35,469 nucleotides of DNA, from assembly GCA_902827015.1 (NCBI GenBank), contig CADEGZ010000006.1, forward strand, positions 1 through 35,469. Reading direction: 5' to 3'. Positions 23,761 through 30,527 of the stretch are shown here, one piece after another (position 1 is the stretch's first letter; each line of letters begins with the position of its first letter). The notes under the pieces were generated by a model. It searched no databases, was not told the DNA's origin, and was given only the letters and a program-made list of their open reading frames with translations. The DNA comes from an uncultured Pseudomonadota bacterium (lineage in GTDB: Bacteria; Pseudomonadota; Gammaproteobacteria; UBA6186; Azoamicaceae). The position numbers and the translations under genes are program-made.

Positions 23761-24117
23761 CTATACTCCATCAATCATTAAATAATAATATGTTTTAGGT
23801 TCTCTGACATTATACTCCGTAAACCCCGCAAACTCAAGAAGTCTAGAGTGTTCAGGGGTAATTGCTGTGCCATAAATTGTATGTATTTTATAGTTATAAG
23901 CTGCATTGATTAATCTGTTCATTAAATTTTCTTTCAAACTTTCACTAATCCAATTAGATTGCCATTTATGGGTTATTTCTAAATGAACCTCTCCTCCTAC
24001 GCTGTCTTGTGGATGTTTATATAAGGTCAAGTTACCTATTAGTTCTTTGTTATTTTTAATACTTAAATTAAAAACGGCTTCTTTAGGTAAATTTTTATTA
24101 TCCTCTATTATTTCCAT
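23761..24117 (-). CDS. GNAT-like acetyltransferase, phage type
   Basis: A 118-residue protein with the strand-helix pattern of a small GNAT domain: IGNLTLYKHPQ, then VHLEITHKWQSNWISESLKE, an alpha helix LMNRLINAAYNYKIHTIYGT, and the closing SRLLEFAGFTEYN (the x-x-L-x-x-x-G-F-x-x motif). The acetyl-CoA loop Q/R-x-x-G-x-G/A is not obvious, so activity is uncertain. Similar small acetyltransferases sit beside internal virion genes in podoviruses, as here. The ATG at 24117 is used; an upstream TTG at 24132 lies at the predicted transcription start and is rejected. Confidence 0.55.
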   Translation of the reverse strand: MEIIEDNKNLPKEAVFNLSIKNNKELIGNLTLYKHPQDSVGGEVHLEITHKWQSNWISESLKENLMNRLINAAYNYKIHTIYGTAITPEHSRLLEFAGFTEYNVREPKTYYYLMIDGV

Positions 24118-24143
24118 TATAATAACACTCAAAATTTAAGATT

Positions 24144-24172
24144 ATTATACTATAATATACAAGGATATACAA
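24144..24172 (-). promoter_or_regulatory. Promoter of the ejection-like cassette
   Basis: On the minus strand a -35 TTGTAT (24167-24172), exactly 17 bases, then a perfect -10 TATAAT (24144-24149). The start would fall near 24137, about 20 bases before the ATG. Two near-copies of atacaaagg overlap the -35 area. Confidence 0.7.
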
Positions 24173-24284
24173 AGGTTATAAGTGTTATAGCAACTGGAAA
24201 AATAAAAAATATATCTTATAAAAAATGAACTATCAGAAGGTAATATTTAGAGGATAAATCTATTAAAAAGTTAAAAAATATTAA

Positions 24285-25682
24285 CTAAGATGTTATGAAT
24301 TCTTTTGAGTAGTAATACTTGTGCATTATGACTAGTACAATCCAGTTAGTAAATACTGCTGGTGCTATACTATCAATAACAGTTATATCCAAATAATTCC
24401 ATAAGAGTACAACTATGAACCCTGCCGCCATTCCATATAAAACAGCTTTTTCATATGGTGTCCTATAACCTAAAATAGCCATTAAAAAAGGAACAGAAAC
24501 TATAGGTATAAAAAAACTAGCTGTAAATATAGCTAAATGAAACAAGCTTGATTCTTTAAAGGCTAATGCTATCCCTGATATTCCTATAAAGAAAGATATA
24601 AAACGAGCAGATAGTAGTTCATTACTTAATTTTATGTTAAGAGCTTTGAAAAAATCATGAGTAAACAATACAGATGAGCAATTAATATAACTATCTGCTG
24701 TAGACATTATCATTGCAGTTATTCCCACTAATAACAGTCCTTTATATCCAGTCATAGCCGTTGAAAAAATATGGTCTTTTACAAGATTTTCAATAGGAAT
24801 ATTAGGGTCTTTAGAAAGAATGATTAAACTTAACCATGCTATTGACGACATAATAAAAAATATAAGAATCCCAGTTGTATAAAATACTTTTCTAACCTGT
24901 CTCCAATTTTTAGCCATTGATACTCTTTGAAATTCAGCAGGATTGAAGCAAGGGAAAAAACAAAAGAAAAATATTGAAGCATAATACCAAGTTTTAGGTT
25001 CTGAAAAATCAAGCACCTTACTTAAAGAAAAGTTAGGATTAGTTTTTAGTGTATGAAATATTGGGTCAATACTGTCTAAACTAAAGAAAATTTGAACTGT
25101 AACTATAGGTAAAATTGTCCCAAAAGTAAAAAACTGGATTACGTCAGTAAAAGTAACTGATTTTATACCACCTAAAGAAGAATATAACGTTATTATTAAA
25201 CCAGAAATAATGATCCCGTATGTTTCAGGTAATCCAAAAGCATAATTTACTATAATACCAGTTATTTTTAGCTGTACCGCTATAAATCCTGAAACTCCAA
25301 TAAATCCACTTATTGTAGTTATTAAACGTACTCTCTGCCCGTATAAGTCCCCCATAGCCTCGGCAATGGATAGCTTGCCTATAAATTCGGTCATTTTTGG
25401 AGCTATAAAATAACCTATAATAAAGAAATTCATTACAAAGGCTAGAATACAAGGAATCAAAAAGTACAATCCATGTTGATACGTTTCAGTTATGGTTGAA
25501 AAAAATGTTTCACCACACATCCAAGTAGCAACAGTTGTAGCTACTATTGTTGATGTGTTAAAGCTACCATCTCCTACAGCATACTCTCTTATGTTTTTGA
25601 TACCTTTACTAGATTTTAGGCCAAATATTATATTCAGAATTAAGAAACCAAAAAAAATTATATGGTCTATAGTCCAAGTCAT
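24285..25682 (-). CDS. Sodium:solute symporter (SSS family)
   Basis: A 465-residue membrane carrier with about 12-13 helices. Family features include the start FGLKSSKGIKNIREYAVGDG and STIVATTVATWMCGETFFST (about 42-61), SSLGGIKSVTFTDVIQFFTF (about 172-191), and PAEFQRVSMAKNWRQVRKVF with ITAMIMSTADSYINCSSVLF later. It imports a small solute together with sodium; PutP-type substrates such as proline are possible but the sequence does not fix them. It starts one base after the cold-shock gene ends and is probably co-transcribed with it. Rickettsiae scavenge host metabolites, so the plasmid copy may widen uptake. Confidence 0.85.
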   Translation of the reverse strand: MTWTIDHIIFFGFLILNIIFGLKSSKGIKNIREYAVGDGSFNTSTIVATTVATWMCGETFFSTITETYQHGLYFLIPCILAFVMNFFIIGYFIAPKMTEFIGKLSIAEAMGDLYGQRVRLITTISGFIGVSGFIAVQLKITGIIVNYAFGLPETYGIIISGLIITLYSSLGGIKSVTFTDVIQFFTFGTILPIVTVQIFFSLDSIDPIFHTLKTNPNFSLSKVLDFSEPKTWYYASIFFFCFFPCFNPAEFQRVSMAKNWRQVRKVFYTTGILIFFIMSSIAWLSLIILSKDPNIPIENLVKDHIFSTAMTGYKGLLLVGITAMIMSTADSYINCSSVLFTHDFFKALNIKLSNELLSARFISFFIGISGIALAFKESSLFHLAIFTASFFIPIVSVPFLMAILGYRTPYEKAVLYGMAAGFIVVLLWNYLDITVIDSIAPAVFTNWIVLVIMHKYYYSKEFITS

Positions 25683-25683
25683 A

Positions 25684-25887
25684 TTATATCAATTTAATAT
25701 TTACAGCACTTAACTTATTCTTTTTCTTTCTTATTTCAAAAGAAAGTTTTTGTCCCTTGTCTATGTTATTAAGCCCAATCTTTTGTAGTTCCTTAAAATG
25801 TAGGAATACATCTTTTGAATTATCATCAGGCTTAATAAATCCATAGCCTCTATCAGCTCTAAACCAAGAAATTATACCTGTTTGCAC
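25684..25887 (-). CDS. Cold-shock-domain protein (CspA family)
   Basis: A 67-residue single cold-shock domain of usual length. RNP1 appears as DRGYGFIKPD (about 12-21) and RNP2 as DVFLHF (about 26-31), with the G-x-I-S-W-F start strand. It binds single-stranded RNA or DNA and prevents secondary structure. The first gene of a pair with the sodium symporter, one base apart. Upstream, between this gene and mazEF, is an 8-base inverted repeat (25945-25952 with 25963-25970) that might act as leader hairpin or operator. Confidence 0.9.
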   Translation of the reverse strand: MQTGIISWFRADRGYGFIKPDDNSKDVFLHFKELQKIGLNNIDKGQKLSFEIRKKKNKLSAVNIKLI

Positions 25888-25944
25888 TATAATTTACCTA
25901 GAATGTTATATTTCTTTGCTTATCAAAAAAAAACTAAACTAGCA

Positions 25945-25970
25945 AATGATTATTAAATTTAGTAATCATT
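25945..25970. promoter_or_regulatory. Inverted repeat between divergent csp and toxin-antitoxin genes
   Basis: Arms aatgatta and taatcatt, perfect over eight bases with a ten-base centre, about 60 bases from csp and 85 from the antitoxin start. It could be an operator for the ribbon-helix-helix antitoxin or a csp leader element. Unproven. Confidence 0.35.
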
Positions 25971-26005
25971 ATTCAATTTTTAGATGTATTAAATAAATAT
26001 TTTCA

Positions 26006-26050
26006 TTGATTTTTATAAAATAATACGTATAATCATATGTATTAAGGAGG
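26006..26050 (+). promoter_or_regulatory. Promoter and strong ribosome site of the toxin-antitoxin chain
   Basis: -35 TTGATT (26006-26011), 16 bases, perfect -10 TATAAT (26028-26033). A full Shine-Dalgarno aaggagg (26044-26050) precedes the antitoxin ATG by five bases, the best ribosome site in the window, fitting the need for excess antitoxin. The untranslated leader must be very short. Confidence 0.7.
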
Positions 26051-26055
26051 TTGCC

Positions 26056-26283
26056 ATGCACAAGAAATTAACAATTACTTTAGATGAAAATGTATATCAT
26101 GAATTACATTCAGTCATAGGAAGAGGAAAGATTAGTCAGTTTATAGAAAATTTAGTTAAACCATATGTTCTTAATAAGGAATTAGAACAAGAATATATAG
26201 AGATGGCTAAGGATAAAGAAGCAGAGAGAGAGGCTTACGAGTGGATTGAAGGATGTATAGGTAACATTGATGAAGAGAGGTGA
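26056..26283 (+). CDS. Ribbon-helix-helix antitoxin of a MazEF/PemIK-type system
   Basis: A 75-residue acidic protein. The N-terminal half is a ribbon-helix-helix DNA-binding domain: strand KKLTITLDENVYHELHSVIG, then RGKISQFIENLVKPYV. The C-terminal half is Glu-rich and would wrap and block the toxin (MAKDKEAEREAYEWIEG). As in other toxin-antitoxin pairs it comes first, is strongly translated, and overlaps the toxin gene by 14 bases. It should repress its own promoter as a complex with the toxin. Confidence 0.8.
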   Translation: MHKKLTITLDENVYHELHSVIGRGKISQFIENLVKPYVLNKELEQEYIEMAKDKEAEREAYEWIEGCIGNIDEER

Positions 26284-26599
26284 AATTTGGTGGGTAAGTT
26301 TTAATAGTTCTATTGGAGAAGAAATTAACAAAACTAGGCCAGCTGTTATTATAAGTAATGACAATTCAAACAAAGTATTAAAACGTGTCCAAGTAATTCC
26401 TTTAACTAGTAACACGACTCAATGTTATTCATCTGAGGCTATAGTTCAGTTTAATAACAAAACAAGCAAAGCTTTAGCCCACCAAATAACAACAGTAAGT
26501 ATTGAGAGATTAGGAACAAAAATTGGGCAAATCTCCAGCAAAGATATGTTAGCAGTAGAACGTGCAATCAAAGTTCAATTATTTTTACTGAAATTATGA
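26270..26599 (+). CDS. MazF/PemK-type mRNA endoribonuclease toxin
   Basis: A 109-residue toxin. The family signature is complete: KRGEIWWVSFNSSIGEEINK, TRPAVIISND, VQVIPLTSNT and HQITTVSIERLGTKIGQIS, including the catalytic-region arginine in N-K-T-R-P and the threonine in P-L-T-S. It would cleave mRNA at a short recognition sequence and stop growth unless bound by the antitoxin. ATG at 26270 is preferred to the TTG one codon earlier. The stop overlaps the start of the lipoprotein gene (ATGA), so the toxin-antitoxin pair is translationally linked to the genes that follow. Confidence 0.88.
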   Translation: MKRGEIWWVSFNSSIGEEINKTRPAVIISNDNSNKVLKRVQVIPLTSNTTQCYSSEAIVQFNNKTSKALAHQITTVSIERLGTKIGQISSKDMLAVERAIKVQLFLLKL

Positions 26600-27222
26600 A
26601 GACAAGCAGCAAAGTAGTTAAACATTCCAAAATACTATGGATAGTTTTGATATTCTTTTTAAGTTCTTGTAAAGAATGTAATAAATGTAACGAAGAACAA
26701 ACTTTAGAAGTATACAGGAACAGAAAAGATTTTTTTATTTATGGCCCTAAGAATATATACGTGTTCGCTTATGGTATATGGAAAGTTACAGGTGATAATA
26801 ATAACTTCCGTGAATTAGTAGTGTACAAAAGAGAGTCTATTGATGTGCCGCATAGCGTAGAGATTGATTGTGATAAACCTGCTGGTTATTGTAAGTTACG
26901 AGAAACTGTTTTAGTGCAGTATGGTATTTATAGTGTTTCATCAAGCGACAACATATTTCAAGTAAACACTTGGGATAATGATAAAATTATTGCTACTATG
27001 GGTGATTTTTATGATAGATGTTTAAAAAGAATTTTGCAAATTGATTTACATACTCAAGAAGTCTTAGTGAAATCAATACTTAAAGATAATATGAATGCAG
27101 CTGAATTTTGTTCTCGTTACAAAGATAAACCAATGCCTATAGTTAATAAATTAGTAGATGAATCAGAATCAGATTGGGAATATTCTATTAGTTTAACTAA
27201 AAAACCAAAGACAAAAAAATGA
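26596..27222 (+). CDS. Predicted lipoprotein of unknown function
   Basis: A 208-residue protein with a lipoprotein signal: basic start, hydrophobic core ILWIVLIFFLSSC, and a lipobox L-S-S-C with Cys at about residue 25. A cysteine-rich CKECNKCNEEQ follows. The rest is a beta-rich periplasmic domain with further cysteines (CDKPAGYCK, DRCL, FCSRY), which could form disulfides. I know no family. It overlaps the toxin gene by four bases and the next gene by four. The chain with a small membrane protein and a secreted nuclease recalls leftover parts of conjugative entry-exclusion regions, but this is speculative. Confidence 0.65.
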   Translation: MKTSSKVVKHSKILWIVLIFFLSSCKECNKCNEEQTLEVYRNRKDFFIYGPKNIYVFAYGIWKVTGDNNNFRELVVYKRESIDVPHSVEIDCDKPAGYCKLRETVLVQYGIYSVSSSDNIFQVNTWDNDKIIATMGDFYDRCLKRILQIDLHTQEVLVKSILKDNMNAAEFCSRYKDKPMPIVNKLVDESESDWEYSISLTKKPKTKK

Positions 27223-27431
27223 CTGTAAATTTAAAATATATTGAAGCTGTTTGTAATAGTTACAACGATATAGATGATCAGCGTTTCTGCTTTCTATTAC
27301 ATCACCTTAGTCAAGGTATTAATCAACTGAATCATAATATTAACATAGCTTTTTGTCTAATATCAGGGTGTTTTATAATCCTATTTTGGCAAAATAGAAA
27401 AATCAAAAAGTTTTTAGAAGATAAAAAATGA
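27219..27431 (+). CDS. Small single-span membrane protein
   Basis: A 70-residue protein with one hydrophobic segment at about residues 41-57 (NINIAFCLISGCFIILFW) followed by a basic tail (QNRKIKKFLEDKK), predicting a tail in the cytoplasm. The N-terminal part has a helix pair. Its start and stop overlap both neighbours by four bases, so it is a genuine, tightly coupled gene. The function is unknown; helix-membrane-basic proteins of this size occur as partners in toxin-like or transfer systems. Confidence 0.6.
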   Translation: MTVNLKYIEAVCNSYNDIDDQRFCFLLHHLSQGINQLNHNINIAFCLISGCFIILFWQNRKIKKFLEDKK

Positions 27432-27946
27432 AAAAAATATTTCTTAGTGTTATTTTTTTATTTTACCTGCCCCCCTACTCTTTTGCTAACGTTTCAGTAT
27501 GTTTTACTCCTCCTAGTAAATGTGGTAACTTTATTGTAGAACAGATAAAAGAAGCCAAGCGAAGCATATACATTCAAGCTTATGGTTTTACTTCCAAAAA
27601 GATTATTGATGCTTTAATAGAAGCTAAAAATAGAGGCGTAGAAATAGAAATTATTTTAGATCGTAGTAATTTTCACAAAAAGAAACAGAACGTTATAAAA
27701 TTTCTAGAAAGTAATCAAATAAAAATCTATCAAGATAAAGTAGCTGGCATTGCCCATAATAAGGTTATGATTATTGATAATACAACAGTGATTACTGGTA
27801 GTTTTAATTTTACTGATAATGCTGATAAAAGAAACGCAGAAAACGTTATTGTGTTACATGACAACAATGTAGCACAGCAGTATTACGATAACTGGAAAAA
27901 TAGAATCATACTTAAATCAAAACAAGGTGATAAATATCATAATTAA
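27428..27946 (+). CDS. Secreted phospholipase-D-family nuclease (Nuc-like)
   Basis: A 172-residue single-HKD protein of the Nuc endonuclease group. A signal peptide (KKIFLSVIFLFYLPPYSFA) is cleaved after about A20. The active-site motif is complete: H110, K112 and D117 in HNKVMIIDN, then G124-S125-x-N127 in GSFNFTD and NAENVIV. Such enzymes work as dimers joining two HKD motifs, and cut DNA or phospholipids without metal. Rickettsial PLD proteins are of this size and have been linked to membrane activity in host cells; plasmid Nuc proteins are periplasmic nucleases. It ends the five-gene chain that begins with the antitoxin. Confidence 0.88.
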   Translation: MKKIFLSVIFLFYLPPYSFANVSVCFTPPSKCGNFIVEQIKEAKRSIYIQAYGFTSKKIIDALIEAKNRGVEIEIILDRSNFHKKKQNVIKFLESNQIKIYQDKVAGIAHNKVMIIDNTTVITGSFNFTDNADKRNAENVIVLHDNNVAQQYYDNWKNRIILKSKQGDKYHN

Positions 27947-28355
27947 ATAATCTATTAATTCGTCCAAAAATGGGGCAAGCTCCTGTCTTTCTAGAGCATG
28001 TTGCAACACAGGCCTAGTCCAGAGAGTAAGTATTAAAATATAAACAATATGTTGTATCCTAACTTTTTGTTTAAATAATCTCTGCTTGATTACATAAACA
28101 ATAATAAAACTTAAGATTTTTAAAATAAGATTTATAATAACAGACACTATCTATAATAAATATCAGGCATCTATTAGCCCTTTCTGTTTATTTTTTGGAT
28201 ATTATTATAGTGTTGTTTCTATACTGGACAGTTCGGATATTATTTTAAATAATTTTAAATATAGTTTTAAGTACTGGTAATTTGCGTAACTTCCATAAAT
28301 TATAAAAATAATCACTCATATTAAACCCACCAAACCTAGTTATTTTTCAAACTGG

Positions 28356-28442
28356 TGCTAGGGGCTTGTGAAAATTATTACAAGTAACAATCCGTGTTAA
28401 ACTTCACGCCAGAGGCGTTTATGGAATAACACACCCCTAGCA
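28356..28442. ncRNA. Candidate structured RNA or DNA element: three-way junction
   Basis: Outer stem tgctagggg/cccctagca (28356-28364 with 28434-28442) is perfect over nine pairs. Inside are two further helices: cttgt/acaag (28365-28369 with 28380-28384), directly stacked on the outer stem, and gtgtta/taacac (28394-28399 with 28427-28432), which itself holds acgcc/ggcgt (28406-28410 with 28414-28418, loop aga). All pairs are Watson-Crick. It is GC-rich against very AT-rich surroundings. Direction is unknown. It may be a regulatory RNA, a parA leader, or a single-strand origin or centromere-like site. No known family was recognised. Confidence 0.5.
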
Positions 28443-28564
28443 TAAAGCTTAAAAGGTTTTAAATATGAATCTTAGATTGCCAAATGATATTCACAAGTAT
28501 CACTAACAGTTTTTAAGCTAATAGAATTAACTCTAATAATCAAGAATTATTTGCTATTTAATTA

Positions 28565-28593
28565 TTGCTTTTAATAATTATGTATTGTATATA
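28565..28593 (+). promoter_or_regulatory. Candidate promoter of parA
   Basis: -35 TTGCTT (28565-28570), 17 bases, -10 TATATA (28588-28593); start about 20 bases before the ATG. The region is so AT-rich that other placements are possible. Confidence 0.4.
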
Positions 28594-28619
28594 TTATTAA
28601 ATATAATAAATTAATAATT

Positions 28620-29222
28620 ATGAAACTTATTAAATTAGTTAGTATATGGAATCCAAAAGGAGGACAAGGAAAAAGCACTTTAGCTATTAACCTTGCTGCC
28701 GCCTCTGTAGAGCTTGGTTTAAAACCACTGGTTATTTGCCAAGACCCTCAAGGAACTTCATTATTATACTACAAGTCAGGCAACTTGCCTTTTGAAGTTA
28801 TTGATAGCGTACCAAGTCATCGTCCAGAAGCAGATATTGTCATATTTGACCATCAGGCAAGCGACTGGGAAGTACCTGCTAATAATTTAATCGTAATGCC
28901 TCTTAAACCAGCAAGAGACCAATATGCTACTTATATTGATGCTTACAGAAGAGCTGAGTTGTTAGGGAAAAGAATAATCACTGTAGTAACAGATGGACAA
29001 GAACATAGAGCCAGTGAAAAGCAAACTATGGACTATCTCAAGAATAAAGGTGCTTACGCTATTGCTGCCAGCGGAGTATTTAGCCGTGCAGCTAGCGAGT
29101 ACATGACAATATTTGATCCAAAGATGAATAAGGCATACAAAATCAAGGAACGTAGAATGGAAATCAATAAAATTCTAGCAAACATATTAATTGAAAACGA
29201 GGAAGTAAAAAATAATGACTAA
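28620..29222 (+). CDS. parA: ParA-family partition ATPase
   Basis: A 200-residue small (type Ib-like) ParA/Soj protein. The deviant Walker A is WNPKGGQGKSTLAINLA (residues about 10-26, with the signature lysine K14), the A' region VICQDPQGTS lies at about 38-47, and Walker B is ADIVIFDHQA at about 70-79. It lacks an N-terminal DNA-binding domain, as usual for this class. It would polymerise or form gradients on the nucleoid with ATP to segregate plasmid copies. The next gene overlaps its end by eight bases and is the probable adaptor. The glutamine in place of valine in K-G-G-x-G-K and the serine in place of threonine are minor variants. Confidence 0.9.
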   Translation: MKLIKLVSIWNPKGGQGKSTLAINLAAASVELGLKPLVICQDPQGTSLLYYKSGNLPFEVIDSVPSHRPEADIVIFDHQASDWEVPANNLIVMPLKPARDQYATYIDAYRRAELLGKRIITVVTDGQEHRASEKQTMDYLKNKGAYAIAASGVFSRAASEYMTIFDPKMNKAYKIKERRMEINKILANILIENEEVKNND

Positions 29223-29487
29223 TAACTGGATAGATGAAGAAAACGCAAGAGCAAGTGAGCTCGCTAAAACTGGGACTACTGCTAACGATAAAGCCCCGCT
29301 ACTAGTAAAAAACACAAAAAAAACTGCTCCAATACGTCATATTAAGAGCATTTATATTCAGGACTCACATAGCCTAGCATTTGATAAGCTCGTATTTGAG
29401 CAAAAAATAGCTAAAGGCAGGAAAGCTCCTGAATTAATGGAGGAGGCTATAGAGTTGTTATTAAAAAAGTATGGTAATAAATTGTAG
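29215..29487 (+). CDS. Probable partition adaptor, ribbon-helix-helix-like
   Basis: A 90-residue protein. The disordered basic N-terminus (about 1-40) precedes a segment, RHIKSIYIQDSHSLAFDKLV then ELMEEAIELLLKKYGNKL, that fits strand-helix-helix DNA-binding proteins such as the small ParB/ParG adaptors paired with short ParA ATPases. N-terminal disordered tails of such adaptors stimulate the ATPase. The gene overlaps parA by eight bases and is followed by 75 bases of AT-rich DNA with an inverted repeat. The assignment depends mostly on context. Confidence 0.65.
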   Translation: MTNNWIDEENARASELAKTGTTANDKAPLLVKNTKKTAPIRHIKSIYIQDSHSLAFDKLVFEQKIAKGRKAPELMEEAIELLLKKYGNKL

Positions 29488-29531
29488 ATAATTGTAAAAA
29501 GTAGTTGATTATTGTTGTTTGTTATAATATG

Positions 29532-29551
29532 CTGTTATTACAATATAACAG
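29532..29551. promoter_or_regulatory. Operator-like inverted repeat before the second recombinase
   Basis: Perfect arms ctgttat and ataacag (29532-29538 with 29545-29551) lie 12 bases upstream of the recombinase ATG, just after a TATAAT (29523-29528). A protein bound here would block the promoter or start region. The partition adaptor or the excisionase-like protein are candidate binders. Confidence 0.45.
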
Positions 29552-29562
29552 AGTAATTAAAC

Positions 29563-30513
29563 ATGAATAATCTAGTTATCAATACAAATGCACTAGTTAC
29601 ACTGGATACAGTTAATTTTTCTAAATACCTAAAAGAATTTATTGCAGAACAGGATATTAAGGAAAACAGCAAAGGAACTTACAAGCGAGCCTTAAAACAG
29701 TTCTTTTCTTTTATGTCTAATAAGTCCATAGAGCTAACTGGCAACGATATATTAGAATATAAAAAGTTCTTAGATAGTCAGGGATTAGCTGCTTATACCA
29801 TTACAGCTTATCTGGTAGTAGTAAGGAGGTTTTTTGCTTGGACTGAATCAAAGAAAATATACCCTAATATTGCTAAAACCATAAAAGGCATGAAAAGCCC
29901 TAAGGGATTTAGGAAGGAGTGTTTATCAAACGGACAGATTGCAAGAGTACTAAAAGGAATTAACCAATCTACTCTTCAGGGTAAAAGAGACTTTGCAATT
30001 ATCAACCTGTTACTTAGAACTGGGTTAAGAACGATTGAAATTCAAAGAGCCGATATTGGAGATATAGCAAGGTGCGTAGATGAAGCTAAGTTCTATATTC
30101 AAGGGAAAGGAAGGGATGCTAAAGACGAATATGTAGTACTTACCTATACTGCTCTTAAACCAATCTTAACTTATTTAGAAGCACGAGGACAAAACGATGT
30201 TTCTGCTCCTTTATTTGCCTCAATATCCGATCGCAATAACGGCGATAGAATGACGACTAGAAGCATAAGCAGACTGATTAAGAATGCACTTCTTAAAGCT
30301 GATATTGACGATAGAAGACTGACCGCTCACTCACTCAGGCACACTGCTATAACTAATGCTCTAAAAGGCGGTGCAAGCCTTCAGGAAGTAAAAACGATGG
30401 CACGACACGCAAATATAAACACCACCTTAATTTACAGCCACAATCTAGAGCGTATGGCTAACCCAGCAGAAAGGCTTATTGATAAATACATGGAAGAAAT
30501 ATACACAATCTAA
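29563..30513 (+). CDS. Tyrosine recombinase/integrase
   Basis: A 316-residue phage-integrase-family recombinase, clearly different from the one at 18011-18976. N-terminal core-binding domain at about 18-110; catalytic residues R156 (RTGLRTIE), K182 (GKGRD), H256 and R259 (HSLRHTAITNAL), H282 (ARHANI) and Y291 (LIYSHN). It may resolve plasmid multimers or insert the plasmid in the chromosome; no attachment site could be recognised. It is followed after 14 bases by the primase-helicase gene and so heads the replication operon. Confidence 0.9.
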   Translation: MNNLVINTNALVTLDTVNFSKYLKEFIAEQDIKENSKGTYKRALKQFFSFMSNKSIELTGNDILEYKKFLDSQGLAAYTITAYLVVVRRFFAWTESKKIYPNIAKTIKGMKSPKGFRKECLSNGQIARVLKGINQSTLQGKRDFAIINLLLRTGLRTIEIQRADIGDIARCVDEAKFYIQGKGRDAKDEYVVLTYTALKPILTYLEARGQNDVSAPLFASISDRNNGDRMTTRSISRLIKNALLKADIDDRRLTAHSLRHTAITNALKGGASLQEVKTMARHANINTTLIYSHNLERMANPAERLIDKYMEEIYTI

Positions 30514-30527
30514 AATAATTAATAGCA

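Larger units (their letters stand above)
27947..28619. other. Non-coding stretch upstream of parA
   Basis: No gene is supported here with confidence. It contains a tgttgcaaca palindrome near 28004, the three-way-junction element at 28356-28442, and an extremely AT-rich parA promoter region with repeated aataattatg words (near 28574 and 28612). A leftward frame at 27917-28147 was considered and rejected. The region could include the partition site. Confidence 0.5.

Noticed and set aside
26596-27946. Conjugation (type IV secretion) genes
   Set aside because: Lipoprotein, small membrane protein and Nuc-like enzyme recall transfer regions, but no relaxase, coupling protein or VirB-type gene is present in the window.
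27917-28147. Leftward 76-codon frame with hydrophobic start, overlapping the end of the PLD gene
   Set aside because: No ribosome site, no recognisable family, hydrophobicity expected from AT-rich sequence; kept only as a remote possibility of a small membrane protein.
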